Origin: Leuctra nigra
Taxonomy: Eukaryota > Arthropoda > Insecta > Plecoptera > Leuctridae
NCBI GenBank assembly: GCA_934045905.1
Contig: OW203771.1
Coordinates: forward strand, 19,352,069-19,416,068
Direction: 5' to 3'
Length of the DNA stretch: 64,000 nucleotides
Part shown: positions 55,110 through 64,000 of the stretch, piece after piece
How the letters are laid out: each line of letters begins with the position of its first letter
Position numbering within the stretch: the stretch's first letter is position 1
The notes under the pieces: model-generated
Told to the model about the DNA's origin: nothing
What the model saw: only the letters and a program-made list of their open reading frames with translations
The model's database searches: none
Program-made: the position numbers and the translations under genes

Positions 55110-58027
55110 AGGACATGGGGAACGTGCTATATGTTTGCCCTCCAGCATCGAAATCTGCATCTCACATACTGCGCATCCTGCTTGTCAACGCAAGAAGTCT
55201 TGTCCACAAAATCGACAAGCTTAGAACAATTGTCGAGGCATGCAGCCCCAATGTGTTTGTTGTAGTCGAAACATGGCTGTGTGCTGACATAAAAGACAGT
55301 GAGGTCAGTGTGCCGGGCTTTGCCGTCCACAGGAGGGACAGAGATCGACATGGGGGAGGTGTACTCATAGGCACATCATCCGACGAGGCTGGAAAGATAA
55401 TGTGGGCCGACGAGGAAATGGAGATTCTCTGTGTACGAGCCACCCGCCCCACAGGTGAAGTCACCGACATCATCGGGGTGTACAGAAGTGGGGAAGGTGC
55501 CACTGAATTCCTTCGACAGCTCGAGACGAAACTAAGTTGTTTTGGAGCGCGACACCGGAGCATCATTGCCGGAGACCTGAATCTCCCAAATGTGAAATGG
55601 ATCCCGGGAGTTACAACTGGCGCAGGCTCGGGCAAGCAAGAAATGGTGTCCAGGATCATGAACTTGGGATACGAACAAGCTGTCTCGGAGGGTACGAGAG
55701 CCATCACAGCCGACAGAAGCAACCTTCTAGACGTGGTCCTGGTGAAGCCCCACAACCTTATCTGTAGGAGTGAGGTCCTGGACCTGGAGCTCAGTGACCA
55801 TAGAGCAGTGGTAGTGGACATCCTAACGGCGAACAAACTCCAGAAGAGTACAGAGGAAGAAGCTACACTGTGGTGCTACAAGAAGGCTGACATAAGGGGT
55901 CTGAGGGAAGAGCTCTGGACGAGCTTTCAGACATGGGCCCTAGCTGACCACTCAAGCATTGATTCGATGTGGGAGTCTATGCTATGCATAGTGTCCGCAG
56001 CGATGAAGAAGCACATCCCGCAGAAGAGAGTGAAGGCGAACCAAGACCCTCCCTACTATAACACCAGTATTAAGAAGCTGAAGAGGAAAGCCAGGGTCCT
56101 TTTCAACGTAAGCAGACGAAACAGATCGCAGAGGGCAAAACTGTATTCGACCACAGCTGAGCTCAACAGGGCCAAGTCCAAGGCAAAGGATCTTTACATG
56201 AGGAGTATGTTCAGCAAGGAAGATGATGGAGGGGGCTGGGCCAGACTGTACAAGCACATCCGACAGCAGAAGGGAGGAGACCGAGTTATTCCCACGTTAA
56301 TTGGCACCGATGGAAATGAGATAGCTTCCAGCAAGGACAAGGCAAACGCTCTAAATTCATTTTACGCCAAGGTCTTTAACACGTCATCTTCAGCTCCATC
56401 TGCGACCCCAGCGCTGTGCTGTTCCAGAAGAGGATCGTTTCCGATGGCAGTGCATTCCACGGGAATCCTACACGTTATCAGGAAGCTAAAGAACGGTAAA
56501 GCGCCTGGAGGCGACGGACTAACGAACACACTGCTGAAAATCTGCGACCTGGACATTGCCATCTACCTGGAATACTTATTCAAGCGCATACTGAGAGACG
56601 GAAGGGTACCCCTTCTCTGGAAAGAGGCCATCGTAATTCCGGTCTTCAAGGGTGGCGAGAAATGTCGGCTCACCAACTATCGACCGATAAGCCTCACCTC
56701 AGCAGTCTGCAAAGTTTTTGAGAAACTCCTGGTGAGGTATATCTGGCAAGTGTTGAACGCTGAAGAGGTAATTACCAACATACAGCACGGTTTCAGGGCT
56801 GGGCACTCTTGCGAGACCCAACTGACAGGATTAGTCCAAGATCTATCCAACTCCCTTGAAGCTGATGAAGAGGTTGATGCCATTTTTCTTGATATGCGAA
56901 AGGCATTCGATAAGGTCGACCATGGAATACTCGTTGCCAAGCTTGCTGCGCTCATTGAGGACGAAGCGGTGGTGAGAACGGTGCAGGATTTCCTCACGGG
57001 ACGAACCCAAAGGGTCAAGATAGCTGACCAACTCTCAGAAAGTGCGAGCGTCACCTCGGGGGTTCCACAAGGCAGCGTAGTCGGGCCGCAACTCTTCCTG
57101 ATATATATCAACGACCTGACAAAGAACATAAAATCGAAAGGTCGGCTCTTTGCAGATGACTGCGTGGTCTACGCAAACATCAAAGGGGATGACAGTGTAA
57201 AGCAGCTGCAGGACGACTTGCATGTCATTCAACACTGGATGACAGCGAATAAAATGTGCCTAAACCTAGAAAAATGTGAAGTTGTTACCTTCTCCAGAAA
57301 GCGAGAAGTTAGAATAGTTCATTACGAGATAAGCAACCATACCCTTACATGCAGCGAGGGTTATAAATATCTGGGAGTATGGCTAGATAGAAAATTGGAG
57401 TGGAAAGAGCAAGTCGGTAGAGTCTCTGCGAAAGGAATCAAATGCACAAATTTCGTCATGAGGAACCTGCACGGAACATCATCTGAAACAAAGAACCAAG
57501 CCTACAAAACACTCATCAGGCCCTTGCTGGAATATGGAGGAGCGGTCTGGGATCCCCATAAGGAGGGTGAGAAGAGGGCGCTAGAAAAAACACAGAGAAT
57601 AGCAGCCAGGAGAGTGACCGGTAGGACAAGGAAATGGAGGACAGAAAGGAACTTGAAAGGTGAGATCTGCAAGGTGTGGGAGAGCCCCAGCGATATGATG
57701 GAGGAGCTTGGATGGGACTCGCTGGAGCTCAGAAGAACTGAATCTCGCCTGTGTAACCTGTACCGAGCAAGAGAGGGAGTACAGGGATGGCAGGAAATCA
57801 ACAGCCAGGTCATCCCGCGACGGTACGAGGGCAGAGCTGGTACAGGTGGCCTCCTACACGAGCCGGGAACGAAGAAAGACTGCGGTAAATATTCCTTCAT
57901 TCCCCGCACCGCTCGGGACTGGAACAAACTGGACTGCGGCCTGATTCCGAAAGGGCTGACCACCAAGGAATTCCGAGCCACCATACACAGAATGCTGGTC
58001 GGCCCTCCTGAAGAGACTGATGAATGA
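55106..58027 (+). CDS. LINE ORF2: endonuclease-reverse transcriptase
   Basis: The start ATG at 55106 overlaps the ORF1 stop as ATGA, which suggests coupled translation; an in-frame ATG at 55046 is also possible. 973 aa with no stop. N-terminal APE-type endonuclease: ILLVNARSLVHK, VVVETWL, GDLNLPNVKW, and SDHRAVVVD near residue 233. Reverse transcriptase: NGKAPGGDGL, PVFKGGEKCRLTNYRPISL, FLDMRKAFDKVDH, SGVPQGSVVGP, the catalytic LFADDCVVYA and YKYLGVWLD. The C-terminus is a basic region without RNase H. All catalytic motifs look intact, so this ORF may be active. It nicks target DNA and primes cDNA synthesis there. Confidence 0.93.
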   Translation: MKDMGNVLYVCPPASKSASHILRILLVNARSLVHKIDKLRTIVEACSPNVFVVVETWLCADIKDSEVSVPGFAVHRRDRDRHGGGVLIGTSSDEAGKIMWADEEMEILCVRATRPTGEVTDIIGVYRSGEGATEFLRQLETKLSCFGARHRSIIAGDLNLPNVKWIPGVTTGAGSGKQEMVSRIMNLGYEQAVSEGTRAITADRSNLLDVVLVKPHNLICRSEVLDLELSDHRAVVVDILTANKLQKSTEEEATLWCYKKADIRGLREELWTSFQTWALADHSSIDSMWESMLCIVSAAMKKHIPQKRVKANQDPPYYNTSIKKLKRKARVLFNVSRRNRSQRAKLYSTTAELNRAKSKAKDLYMRSMFSKEDDGGGWARLYKHIRQQKGGDRVIPTLIGTDGNEIASSKDKANALNSFYAKVFNTSSSAPSATPALCCSRRGSFPMAVHSTGILHVIRKLKNGKAPGGDGLTNTLLKICDLDIAIYLEYLFKRILRDGRVPLLWKEAIVIPVFKGGEKCRLTNYRPISLTSAVCKVFEKLLVRYIWQVLNAEEVITNIQHGFRAGHSCETQLTGLVQDLSNSLEADEEVDAIFLDMRKAFDKVDHGILVAKLAALIEDEAVVRTVQDFLTGRTQRVKIADQLSESASVTSGVPQGSVVGPQLFLIYINDLTKNIKSKGRLFADDCVVYANIKGDDSVKQLQDDLHVIQHWMTANKMCLNLEKCEVVTFSRKREVRIVHYEISNHTLTCSEGYKYLGVWLDRKLEWKEQVGRVSAKGIKCTNFVMRNLHGTSSETKNQAYKTLIRPLLEYGGAVWDPHKEGEKRALEKTQRIAARRVTGRTRKWRTERNLKGEICKVWESPSDMMEELGWDSLELRRTESRLCNLYRAREGVQGWQEINSQVIPRRYEGRAGTGGLLHEPGTKKDCGKYSFIPRTARDWNKLDCGLIPKGLTTKEFRATIHRMLVGPPEETDE

Positions 58028-58630
58028 ATGTAGAAAATCTGTGTATTAATCTGTGTATGAATGATGGTAAAATTATTGTAAATAGTTAAATTTAAATTTA
58101 TTGCGTACATAAGAAATGTTACTTGATGATATTGCTGATGATTGCTGAATTGATTTATTAATGCGATATTAATTTATATTATTATAATTTTTATTGACCT
58201 GACTATTGACTTGCTGAAATGACTTGTAGGTATTAAGGTATTATTATTATAACTATTATATTATTATTATAACTTATTAAGATGTATGTTCCTGTTCTTT
58301 GACTCTTGATTATGGAAAGTATTCATGAACTGAATTCTAGACTGTTGTATAGAGTGGCATATCCACATAGGTTTATTGTTGCTCTGTCAAATGTTTTACT
58401 GAATTATTTATACTTTTATTATTACTGTCATATTCTATTCTTGGATATGGAATTGTTAGTCATTAAGAAATTATCATTACCAAGAATTATTATTATGTCG
58501 ACTGTAATATAATTAACAAAGTGCCATTATGTAGTGCACATTAGCATGTAGTAGGATTCCTTACCACCGTGCATAAACAACTGTAAGATGCCTAATAAAA
58601 AATATCAAAAAAAAAATATCAAAATATCAA

Positions 58631-59135
58631 GTACGAAAACAACATTATGGTATAAATAAAGTATAAACAATGTAAACCCAAAACAAACTATATTTCAACG
58701 TCAAAGCAGGAATATGTAATCAAAATATAGAGTGTTCAAAATATATCCCTAAAATATAAAATATTGTTTGCCGCCACAATTTTTTAAAAGTTGACTTGAA
58801 TCGTTTGGCCTTGAAGTTGAGCCGCCGAAATAAAAAAATAGGCAACCAGCAAAACACCACCTGCTCTGCTGCTGCTCTGCTGAGTGGTCAATGCTGATTC
58901 TTGAGTTTTATTGCCACAAACGCCGAAACTTGGACGAAACTCTTGCGAGATGCGTCGCGAATTTGTTCTGTCGCAGATAAACAAATCAGTCTTCTTCTAC
59001 ATCACTCAATCGACAAATATTACATCAGTAGCGAGTGCGGAAAAAAGGTAACCTGTTGCACAACTAATTTTAGGTTAGAAAATCCAAACAGCTTCAGAAA
59101 TTAGGTAGGTATACCTAGGTAGGTAGTACCTAGTA
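58631..59135. other. Gene-free stretch
   Basis: AT-rich with no recognised gene. A short ORF near 58901-59104 shows no domain. Confidence 0.4.
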
Positions 59136-59366
59136 GGTACACTCGACAATTCATAAAACGGTATTTGAACGAAACAGATTGGCTGCTAGTCAGGCTCATT
59201 GACAATCAATCCTTGTTATTATCAATGAAATCAGAGCTCACCTACCTAGGTAGGTACTAGAGGTAGATGCCGAGTAAGTATAGACTTCATCAGATGATGC
59301 CATTACATTTTTTTCAGACAATCCATTTCTTTCAAATACCGTTTTATGAATTGCCGAGTGTACCTA
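59136..59366. mobile_element. MITE with GGTACACTCGRCAATTCATA ends
   Basis: GGTACACTCGACAATTCATA and AAACGGTATTTGAA are mirrored by TTCAAATACCGTTT and TATGAATTGCCGAGTGTACC. A shorter, diverged relative follows at about 59388-59468 (GACACTCAACATATCATAAA / GGTGTACC). Confidence 0.75.
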
Positions 59367-59468
59367 GGTATCAAATAGGGACACTCAACATATCATAAAA
59401 CTGTAGGTATTTGAGCATTAATCCGTTTTTTTCATTAGGTACCGTTTTATATTTTGTTGGGTGTACCT

Positions 59469-59844
59469 ACATGGGCGCCCACAGGATTTCTGCCAGGCGG
59501 GGGCAAGTCAAGGAAAACAATATTTTACAAGTTTAAGGGGGGTGTGGGTGGCGCGTTTTTTGGTTTTTGGACACTTTGAAATCAATTTTGAGACGTTTTG
59601 AGGTGTATTTTGTTGAAATATTCAATATTTTTAAATTATTGCACTTTGGGGTGGTGGGAGACATGTTCAAAACTGCCCCGCAGGGCATTTTATTGGATTT
59701 TTTACACTGTGAAATCAATTTTTTTTTAGTTCTTTTGATTACAAAATGATACTTAACGTTAAACCCCATACAATTTTTATGTTTTCCTGACATCCAGGGG
59801 GGGGGGCAAGCGCCCCCCCTTGCCCCCCCTGCGGGCGCCCATGT
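59469..59844. mobile_element. MITE with ACATGGGCGCCC ends
   Basis: ACATGGGCGCCCACAGG is mirrored by CCTGCGGGCGCCCATGT. G- and C-runs lie near the ends (about 59790-59830). Confidence 0.8.
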
Positions 59845-60763
59845 GTACCTACTAATGAAAACACCAAGATATTAATGATGACTAGGAAAGGAAAACACTC
59901 GGTGTAACTCGTTGATGAGCGAGTGACCAATCGGTGCAAAATCTGAAACTGGAATTGTGAATCAGAAAGCATGCATCCTCAATGAATTGAAATACGATAT
60001 ACCTACTCAATCAATATAAAAGTACTATCTACCTAAGTGTTTTTCATTGAAATGGAGAGAGTTCATCTCTACGCTCGGGTAGGATAAAGAAAATCAGATC
60101 CATAGTGGATTTTCCACTCCGGGAGGGGGGGGGGGGGGGGGGCGTCCATAAATTACTTACATGATTAGGGGGGTGGGAGAGGGGTTATGGTGATTTGTGA
60201 CATAGTTTGACAAGGGTAATTGGGGGGGGGGGGGGGGGGGGGGGGGAGTAAGGGGTGTGTGGCGTAGACACTTCCTTGAAACTAAAATTTCCTTAATATT
60301 TTATCATTAAAGATACTAAATAGTTACCTAGGTACTTTCAAGTTTATAAGTTGGTTAGCGCACGCCGCGCACACATCAAATTTTAATTTCTTATGTTGAA
60401 GTGAAGTGAGACCTACTTTAGGGGCTGTTCATAAAGTATCATGCCTCAGGGAGGGGGTGTTTGTTATACTGTGACAATCTTTGACAAGGGGGGGGGGGGG
60501 GGAGAGGCCGGCCAGCGTGATGTCACAGTTTGTTTCTTCTATTTTGTGATAATTTTGTAGTAGTACCTAGCTATGTTTCAGCAAAAAGAAATATCACAAT
60601 TATTGTTCTCAGCTGAGTTTTTAATTTTCCCTCTCTTTGGGATTACAATAATACAAGTGGTACTTAAAAGTAGCCTTTCTACCATTTTTTTTGCTTTCTC
60701 CTTCTTGAATCAATATAAAAGTAGGTTACAAAATAACTGATAGTAAGAAATGATAGTACTACC
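59845..60763. repeat. Poly-G-rich repeat region
   Basis: G-runs lie at about 60125-60142, 60222-60246 (25 G) and 60488-60502. The words GTCCATAAATTACTTAC and TGTTCATAAAGTATCATG beside them recall common insect MITE ends of the CCATAAATTACGT kind. A solo R1 end lies at about 59895-59930. No gene. Confidence 0.5.
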
Positions 60764-60909
60764 ATATTTACTCGCATATAGTCGACACCCGCGTATAGTC
60801 CGCACCCCTGTTTTTGAAACTGGTTTTTCGAAAAATGCTTGATACGCATTTAGTCCGCATCCCTCTTTTGAGATTTCAATATTTGAAATCCTACCGAGTA
60901 AATACAGTA
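60764..60909. mobile_element. Short relative of the 34855-35856 element
   Basis: ATATTTACTCGCATATAGTC and CGCACCCCTGTTTTTGAAAC at the left are matched by a short mirrored end GAGTAAATACAGTA at the right. Confidence 0.6.
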
Positions 60910-61415
60910 CCTAGTAGTAAGTTAAATTTTATTTTGTATCAATAAAAGTTTTGAGCCAACTCATTCTCTATGCAATAAATCAATCTAATTGAAAATGCAC
61001 GTTTTGTTTGTTTTTTTGTGGGGGGAGCAACGCCGTCACACGCCGTGTTCCCTGTGTTACGGGATGCATAGAACCGGCTCTGGAACTAACATCTATATGG
61101 TCCGACTCGGCGTTTGATGTCAAATTGTGTTTCATGAACAGCTACAATCTACCAAACTTTGTAAATTCGTTCCTTGAAAACTATTCATCACACAACAAAA
61201 ATAAAATAATTACCTACCGGACATCTGTTTTCAACAACATCAACTTTCATAAAATATTTATTATTCGAAAATCTAAACTCACTTCACTTCCCTATTATTA
61301 AGGGGATGTCACGATTTTGTAACAAGCTTGACAATGTGGGAAGAGGGATTGACGAAGGCCTCAAAAACTCTGACGTAATGAATGGACGTCCCCTCAATTT
61401 TGATAGGGTGGTTTC
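60910..61415. other. Gene-free stretch
   Basis: ORFs at 61008-61301 and 61306-61533 are open by chance. I see no domain, and the second crosses a transposon border. Confidence 0.4.
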
Positions 61416-61925
61416 TAGAGATGGGACGATTCCAATATTTCACGATTCAGATCCCGATTCTTTGAAACGAATCTTGCGATTCCGATTCTTGACCGATTCC
61501 GATTCTTTATTAAATGATAATTTACAAATTTAAATTTTCGCTATCTAGTACTTGTTAATAGAGTATATATGCATGATGGCACAGCTGACCAAAATCTCAC
61601 TGGTGCACAGATGCATTCAGGATATAAATAACAACTAACAAGTAATCAATATTTTTCTTGATATTACATATTTTCTTATTTTATTTGATAACATTTAGAG
61701 ATTTCTTTTCAATATCTACCTTACACAACTACAAGTAGGTATAGGTATTAAAATATGATTAAACTATTGAAAAATTGTCTGGGTACTAATAAAAATATAG
61801 CAAGAAACTGTCGCGAAAATTTAAGAATCGGAATCGCGAAAATGGCTTAAAAAGTAAATAATTGCGATTCTTCCGATTCTCTAAGAATGGGAGGAATCGG
61901 AAGAATCGGAATTGTCCCATCCCTA
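61416..61925. mobile_element. hAT-like MITE with 8-bp target duplication
   Basis: TAGAGATGGGACGATTCC at the left and GGAATTGTCCCATCCCTA at the right are inverted copies. The flanks GTGGTTTC (61408-61415) and GTGGTTTT (61926-61933) differ by one base. Internal CGATTCC words repeat on both sides. Confidence 0.8.
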
Positions 61926-62039
61926 GTGGTTTTACCTACCATCAATATGTCAGCCTAGGTCAGACCCCCTCCATGTTAAACAATTGGAAATATTTCTCTT
62001 GAAATGAGCATTCTGAACTGGTTCCTGTGTAGGTATTGC

Positions 62040-62570
62040 CCATTCATTGAGCGAGCGACTCCTATTGACTCTTGTGACACACACATGGACATGTTTTTCT
62101 TCTTTTTTTTTGTCTGCTACCTGGAGCAATAAAAGTTTTACCGTTTCACCGATCAATCAGAAATTTAGCACACATGTTTGGACCATCTTTTCTGATGCAG
62201 GCCCTTATTTTGTTGATATCCGTTCATTGGTTAAAATTTAAATGAAAAGGTATATCTCCTGATCGGTTGAAAAAGGATAATGGATAAGTCTTCGATAAGT
62301 CTGATCAAATTCATATTTTGAATGTATTAAGACCAACATTGTCTCTTATTTTACAAATTTTCAGCACAATCAGTCAAGAACTTGTACTTACTTGTAGGTG
62401 TACCGTGTATGTACTTTTATGTTGAGTGAGTGTACCTACCTATTTCAATTCAATGGATGTACTGCCTATTTATTTTCTGTGTGTTGTGTACGCAATTCCG
62501 GTTCGAGAATTTGCACGTAGTACTGGTGCACGCTCATCAACGTGTTACACTGACCGTTTTCCTAGTAGGT
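62040..62570 (+). repeat. Dispersed repeat family R1, copy 4
   Basis: It contains CACCGATCAATCAGAAATTT, GACCAACATTGTCTCTTATT, and ends GCTCATCAACGTGTTACACT then GACCGTTTTCCTAG. Confidence 0.55.
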
Positions 62571-62599
62571 ATAATTTGTTTAAATATCTTTCTTACACA

Positions 62600-63210
62600 A
62601 CTTTATTGAGTGAGCAACTCCTTTTGACTCTTTTGACATACCTCTGTTTTATTTATTTTTTGTCTCCTACCTGGTGCAACACAAGTTGCACTTTTTCACC
62701 GATCGATCCGAAATTTTTCATGCATGTGAAGACAACCTTTTCTGTTTGCAGACCATAATTTTTTTGAAAACCATTCATGATTGGTTAAAATTTAAATAAA
62801 ATATCTCCTTGAAAAATAAAAATGTAAATCAGATGAATGAAACGCATATTTTTCATGGCCATTATGACCAACATTGTCTCTTATTTTACAAAATGTTCAT
62901 CCCAATCAGTTTAAAATGTAGGTACCTATGCACCTATTGACATTTTTAATACTACAGTCAGAAATGAGTACCTACCATCGTATTAAATGTTTTTCCACAG
63001 CAATTGAATCTGATTTGCTTTAGGTTACCAACCATGAGTGTCAAGTTTCAATGAAAAGCAGATACTTTAATGTTGATTGAGTGGATCATATTTCATTTCA
63101 ATATGGATGCTTGTTTTCTGTGCGTTGTGTACGCAATTCCGGTTCGAGAATTTGCACGGATACTGGTGCTCGCTCATCAATGCGGTACACTGAGCGTTTT
63201 CCTAGGCTAA
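62600..63210 (+). repeat. Dispersed repeat family R1, copy 5 (tandem to copy 4)
   Basis: It repeats copy 4 about 641 bp downstream: CACCGATCGATCCGAAATTT, ATTGTCTCTTATTTTACAAA, ACGCAATTCCGGTTCGAGAA, and ends GCTCATCAATGCGGTACACT then GAGCGTTTTCCTAG. Confidence 0.6.
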
Positions 63211-64000
63211 ACTAAGAAATCACCCTAAACACTTGCTATTGCTGTATCTGACTACTCTGCTTGGCCTATATGCCGCCTACGCTGAGATTTCAAGGTCGAG
63301 GGAGGAGTTTGTTCCCATTGCATACATAGGTAGGTGGTGAAACTAACCTAAGCATCAATAAAGCCAGCCAAATCCCTATGTTGATATGGGAAACTGGTAT
63401 AACTATTGGAAAGTGGGTACTACTATAACATTTCTCACCTATTCAAAAAGTTAAGATTGTCAATAAGACCATCTGTTTTCTTGGACTGAAAAATTGTAAA
63501 ATAAGAGAATTTTATTTTTTTAATGGAGTGCGACTGTGCGAGTGACTATTTTAATTTTTCAACCCTCAAAATAAATTTACTTTTAGGTGGCTGGAGCGAT
63601 CAACCATTTTTCAGGGCCCGAATTCACAAAGCTTTTCCCCCGGGTGAATTCATGGTGTATCTAATAAGCAGTGAAAGAAGGGGTTGGAGAAAAGCTTAAT
63701 GAATTCGGGTCATAGTTTTTATTTTTGCTATACTCTATCATTGGTAACCCCTAAACAACACTTAAAAGAAATAAAATACTTCCCGTCTGTAGTTTTTGAG
63801 ATAGGGGATTAAACTAATAAGTAATAAGTAATGTGTTTTTTACTTTTTTCCCCATGTTATCTTATGGCAGGTTTGAAAAATTTGCTACAATAGAATATTT
63901 TTTATAGGTAGGTAGGTACCTAATTGTATCGTTAGATTATCACAAAATGCATGGTTAGAATATTTGATCATTTTATTTTTAGGTAGTAGGTACCTAGGTA
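63211..64000. other. Gene-free end of window
   Basis: Around 63617-63712 mirrored GCCCGAATTCA and TGAATTCGGGT words suggest one more MITE. The last 100 bases carry TAGGTAGGTACCTA words, also frequent at 59100-59275. No gene is seen. Confidence 0.45.

Larger units (their letters stand above)
52413..58630 (+). mobile_element. CR1/Jockey-type non-LTR retrotransposon, nearly intact
   Basis: It has two overlapping ORFs (52413-55109 and 55106-58027) and an AT-rich 3' region of about 600 bp ending in a short A-rich repeat with AATATCAAAA units (about 58600-58630). The true 5' end is upstream of 52413, not before 52303, where an unrelated MITE ends. Target duplications could not be placed. It sits 1.4 kb from the SPAG1 start, in divergent orientation. 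A single stop codon in ORF1 is the only obvious defect. Confidence 0.85.

Noticed and set aside
55162..55836. 224-codon minus-strand ORF inside the LINE
   Set aside because: It is antisense to the endonuclease domain of ORF2 and has no domain of its own.
61008..61533. ORFs of 97 and 75 codons
   Set aside because: No domain; one crosses into a hAT-like MITE.

Overview
This is a eukaryotic, almost certainly insect, genomic window: AT-rich, split genes with GT-AG introns, three tandem insect-type odorant receptor genes, and a very dense load of small inverted-repeat transposons. The species cannot be fixed from sequence alone. A hemipteran would fit, but that is a guess. No prokaryotic features are present.

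Layout. 1-2201 (minus): one long open exon of a secreted-looking protein with a Gly/Trp-rich N-terminal part and a Thr/Ser/Pro-rich mucin-like repeat body, running off the left edge. 2202-10500: intergenic repeats (a TA-flanked Tc1/mariner-like element with nested MITEs, several palindromic MITEs) and a relic of an odorant-receptor 3' flank at 6452-6770. 10773-32574 (plus): three tandem five-exon odorant receptor genes (OR1, OR2, OR3) with the same exon phases. OR2 exon 3 is split by a hAT-like insertion with a perfect 8-bp target duplication, and OR1 exon 1 ends at a GC rather than a GT donor. Introns hold a Helitron-like element, an 11-unit ~111-bp satellite, hAT elements and many MITEs. 33500-50998 (minus): a SPAG1 / dynein assembly factor gene, reconstructed as nine phase-compatible exons plus a doubtful last one. 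52413-58027 (plus): a nearly intact CR1/Jockey-type LINE. Its first ORF joins a PHD finger, an OARD1/TARG1-like macrodomain and an SGNH-esterase-like domain, interrupted by one stop codon. Its second ORF is an intact endonuclease-reverse transcriptase. 58030-64000: repeats only.

Most notable points: (1) the LINE carries a macrodomain with both residues used for ADP-ribose removal by TARG1; (2) a 2-3 kb repeat family, present three times, is packed with a composite ETS+CRE site (CCGGAAGTGACGTCA) often next to a YY1-like site; (3) SPAG1 exon 2 lies between ~330-bp inverted repeats, a layout that favours circular RNA; (4) the receptor genes look mosaic, with near-identical GC-rich blocks in otherwise diverged copies, a sign of gene conversion.

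The receptors would act in olfactory neuron membranes with the co-receptor Orco, SPAG1 in cytoplasmic preassembly of axonemal dynein, and the mucin-like protein outside the cell. They are neighbours, not a pathway. All calls come from reading the sequence. No alignment or database search was run.
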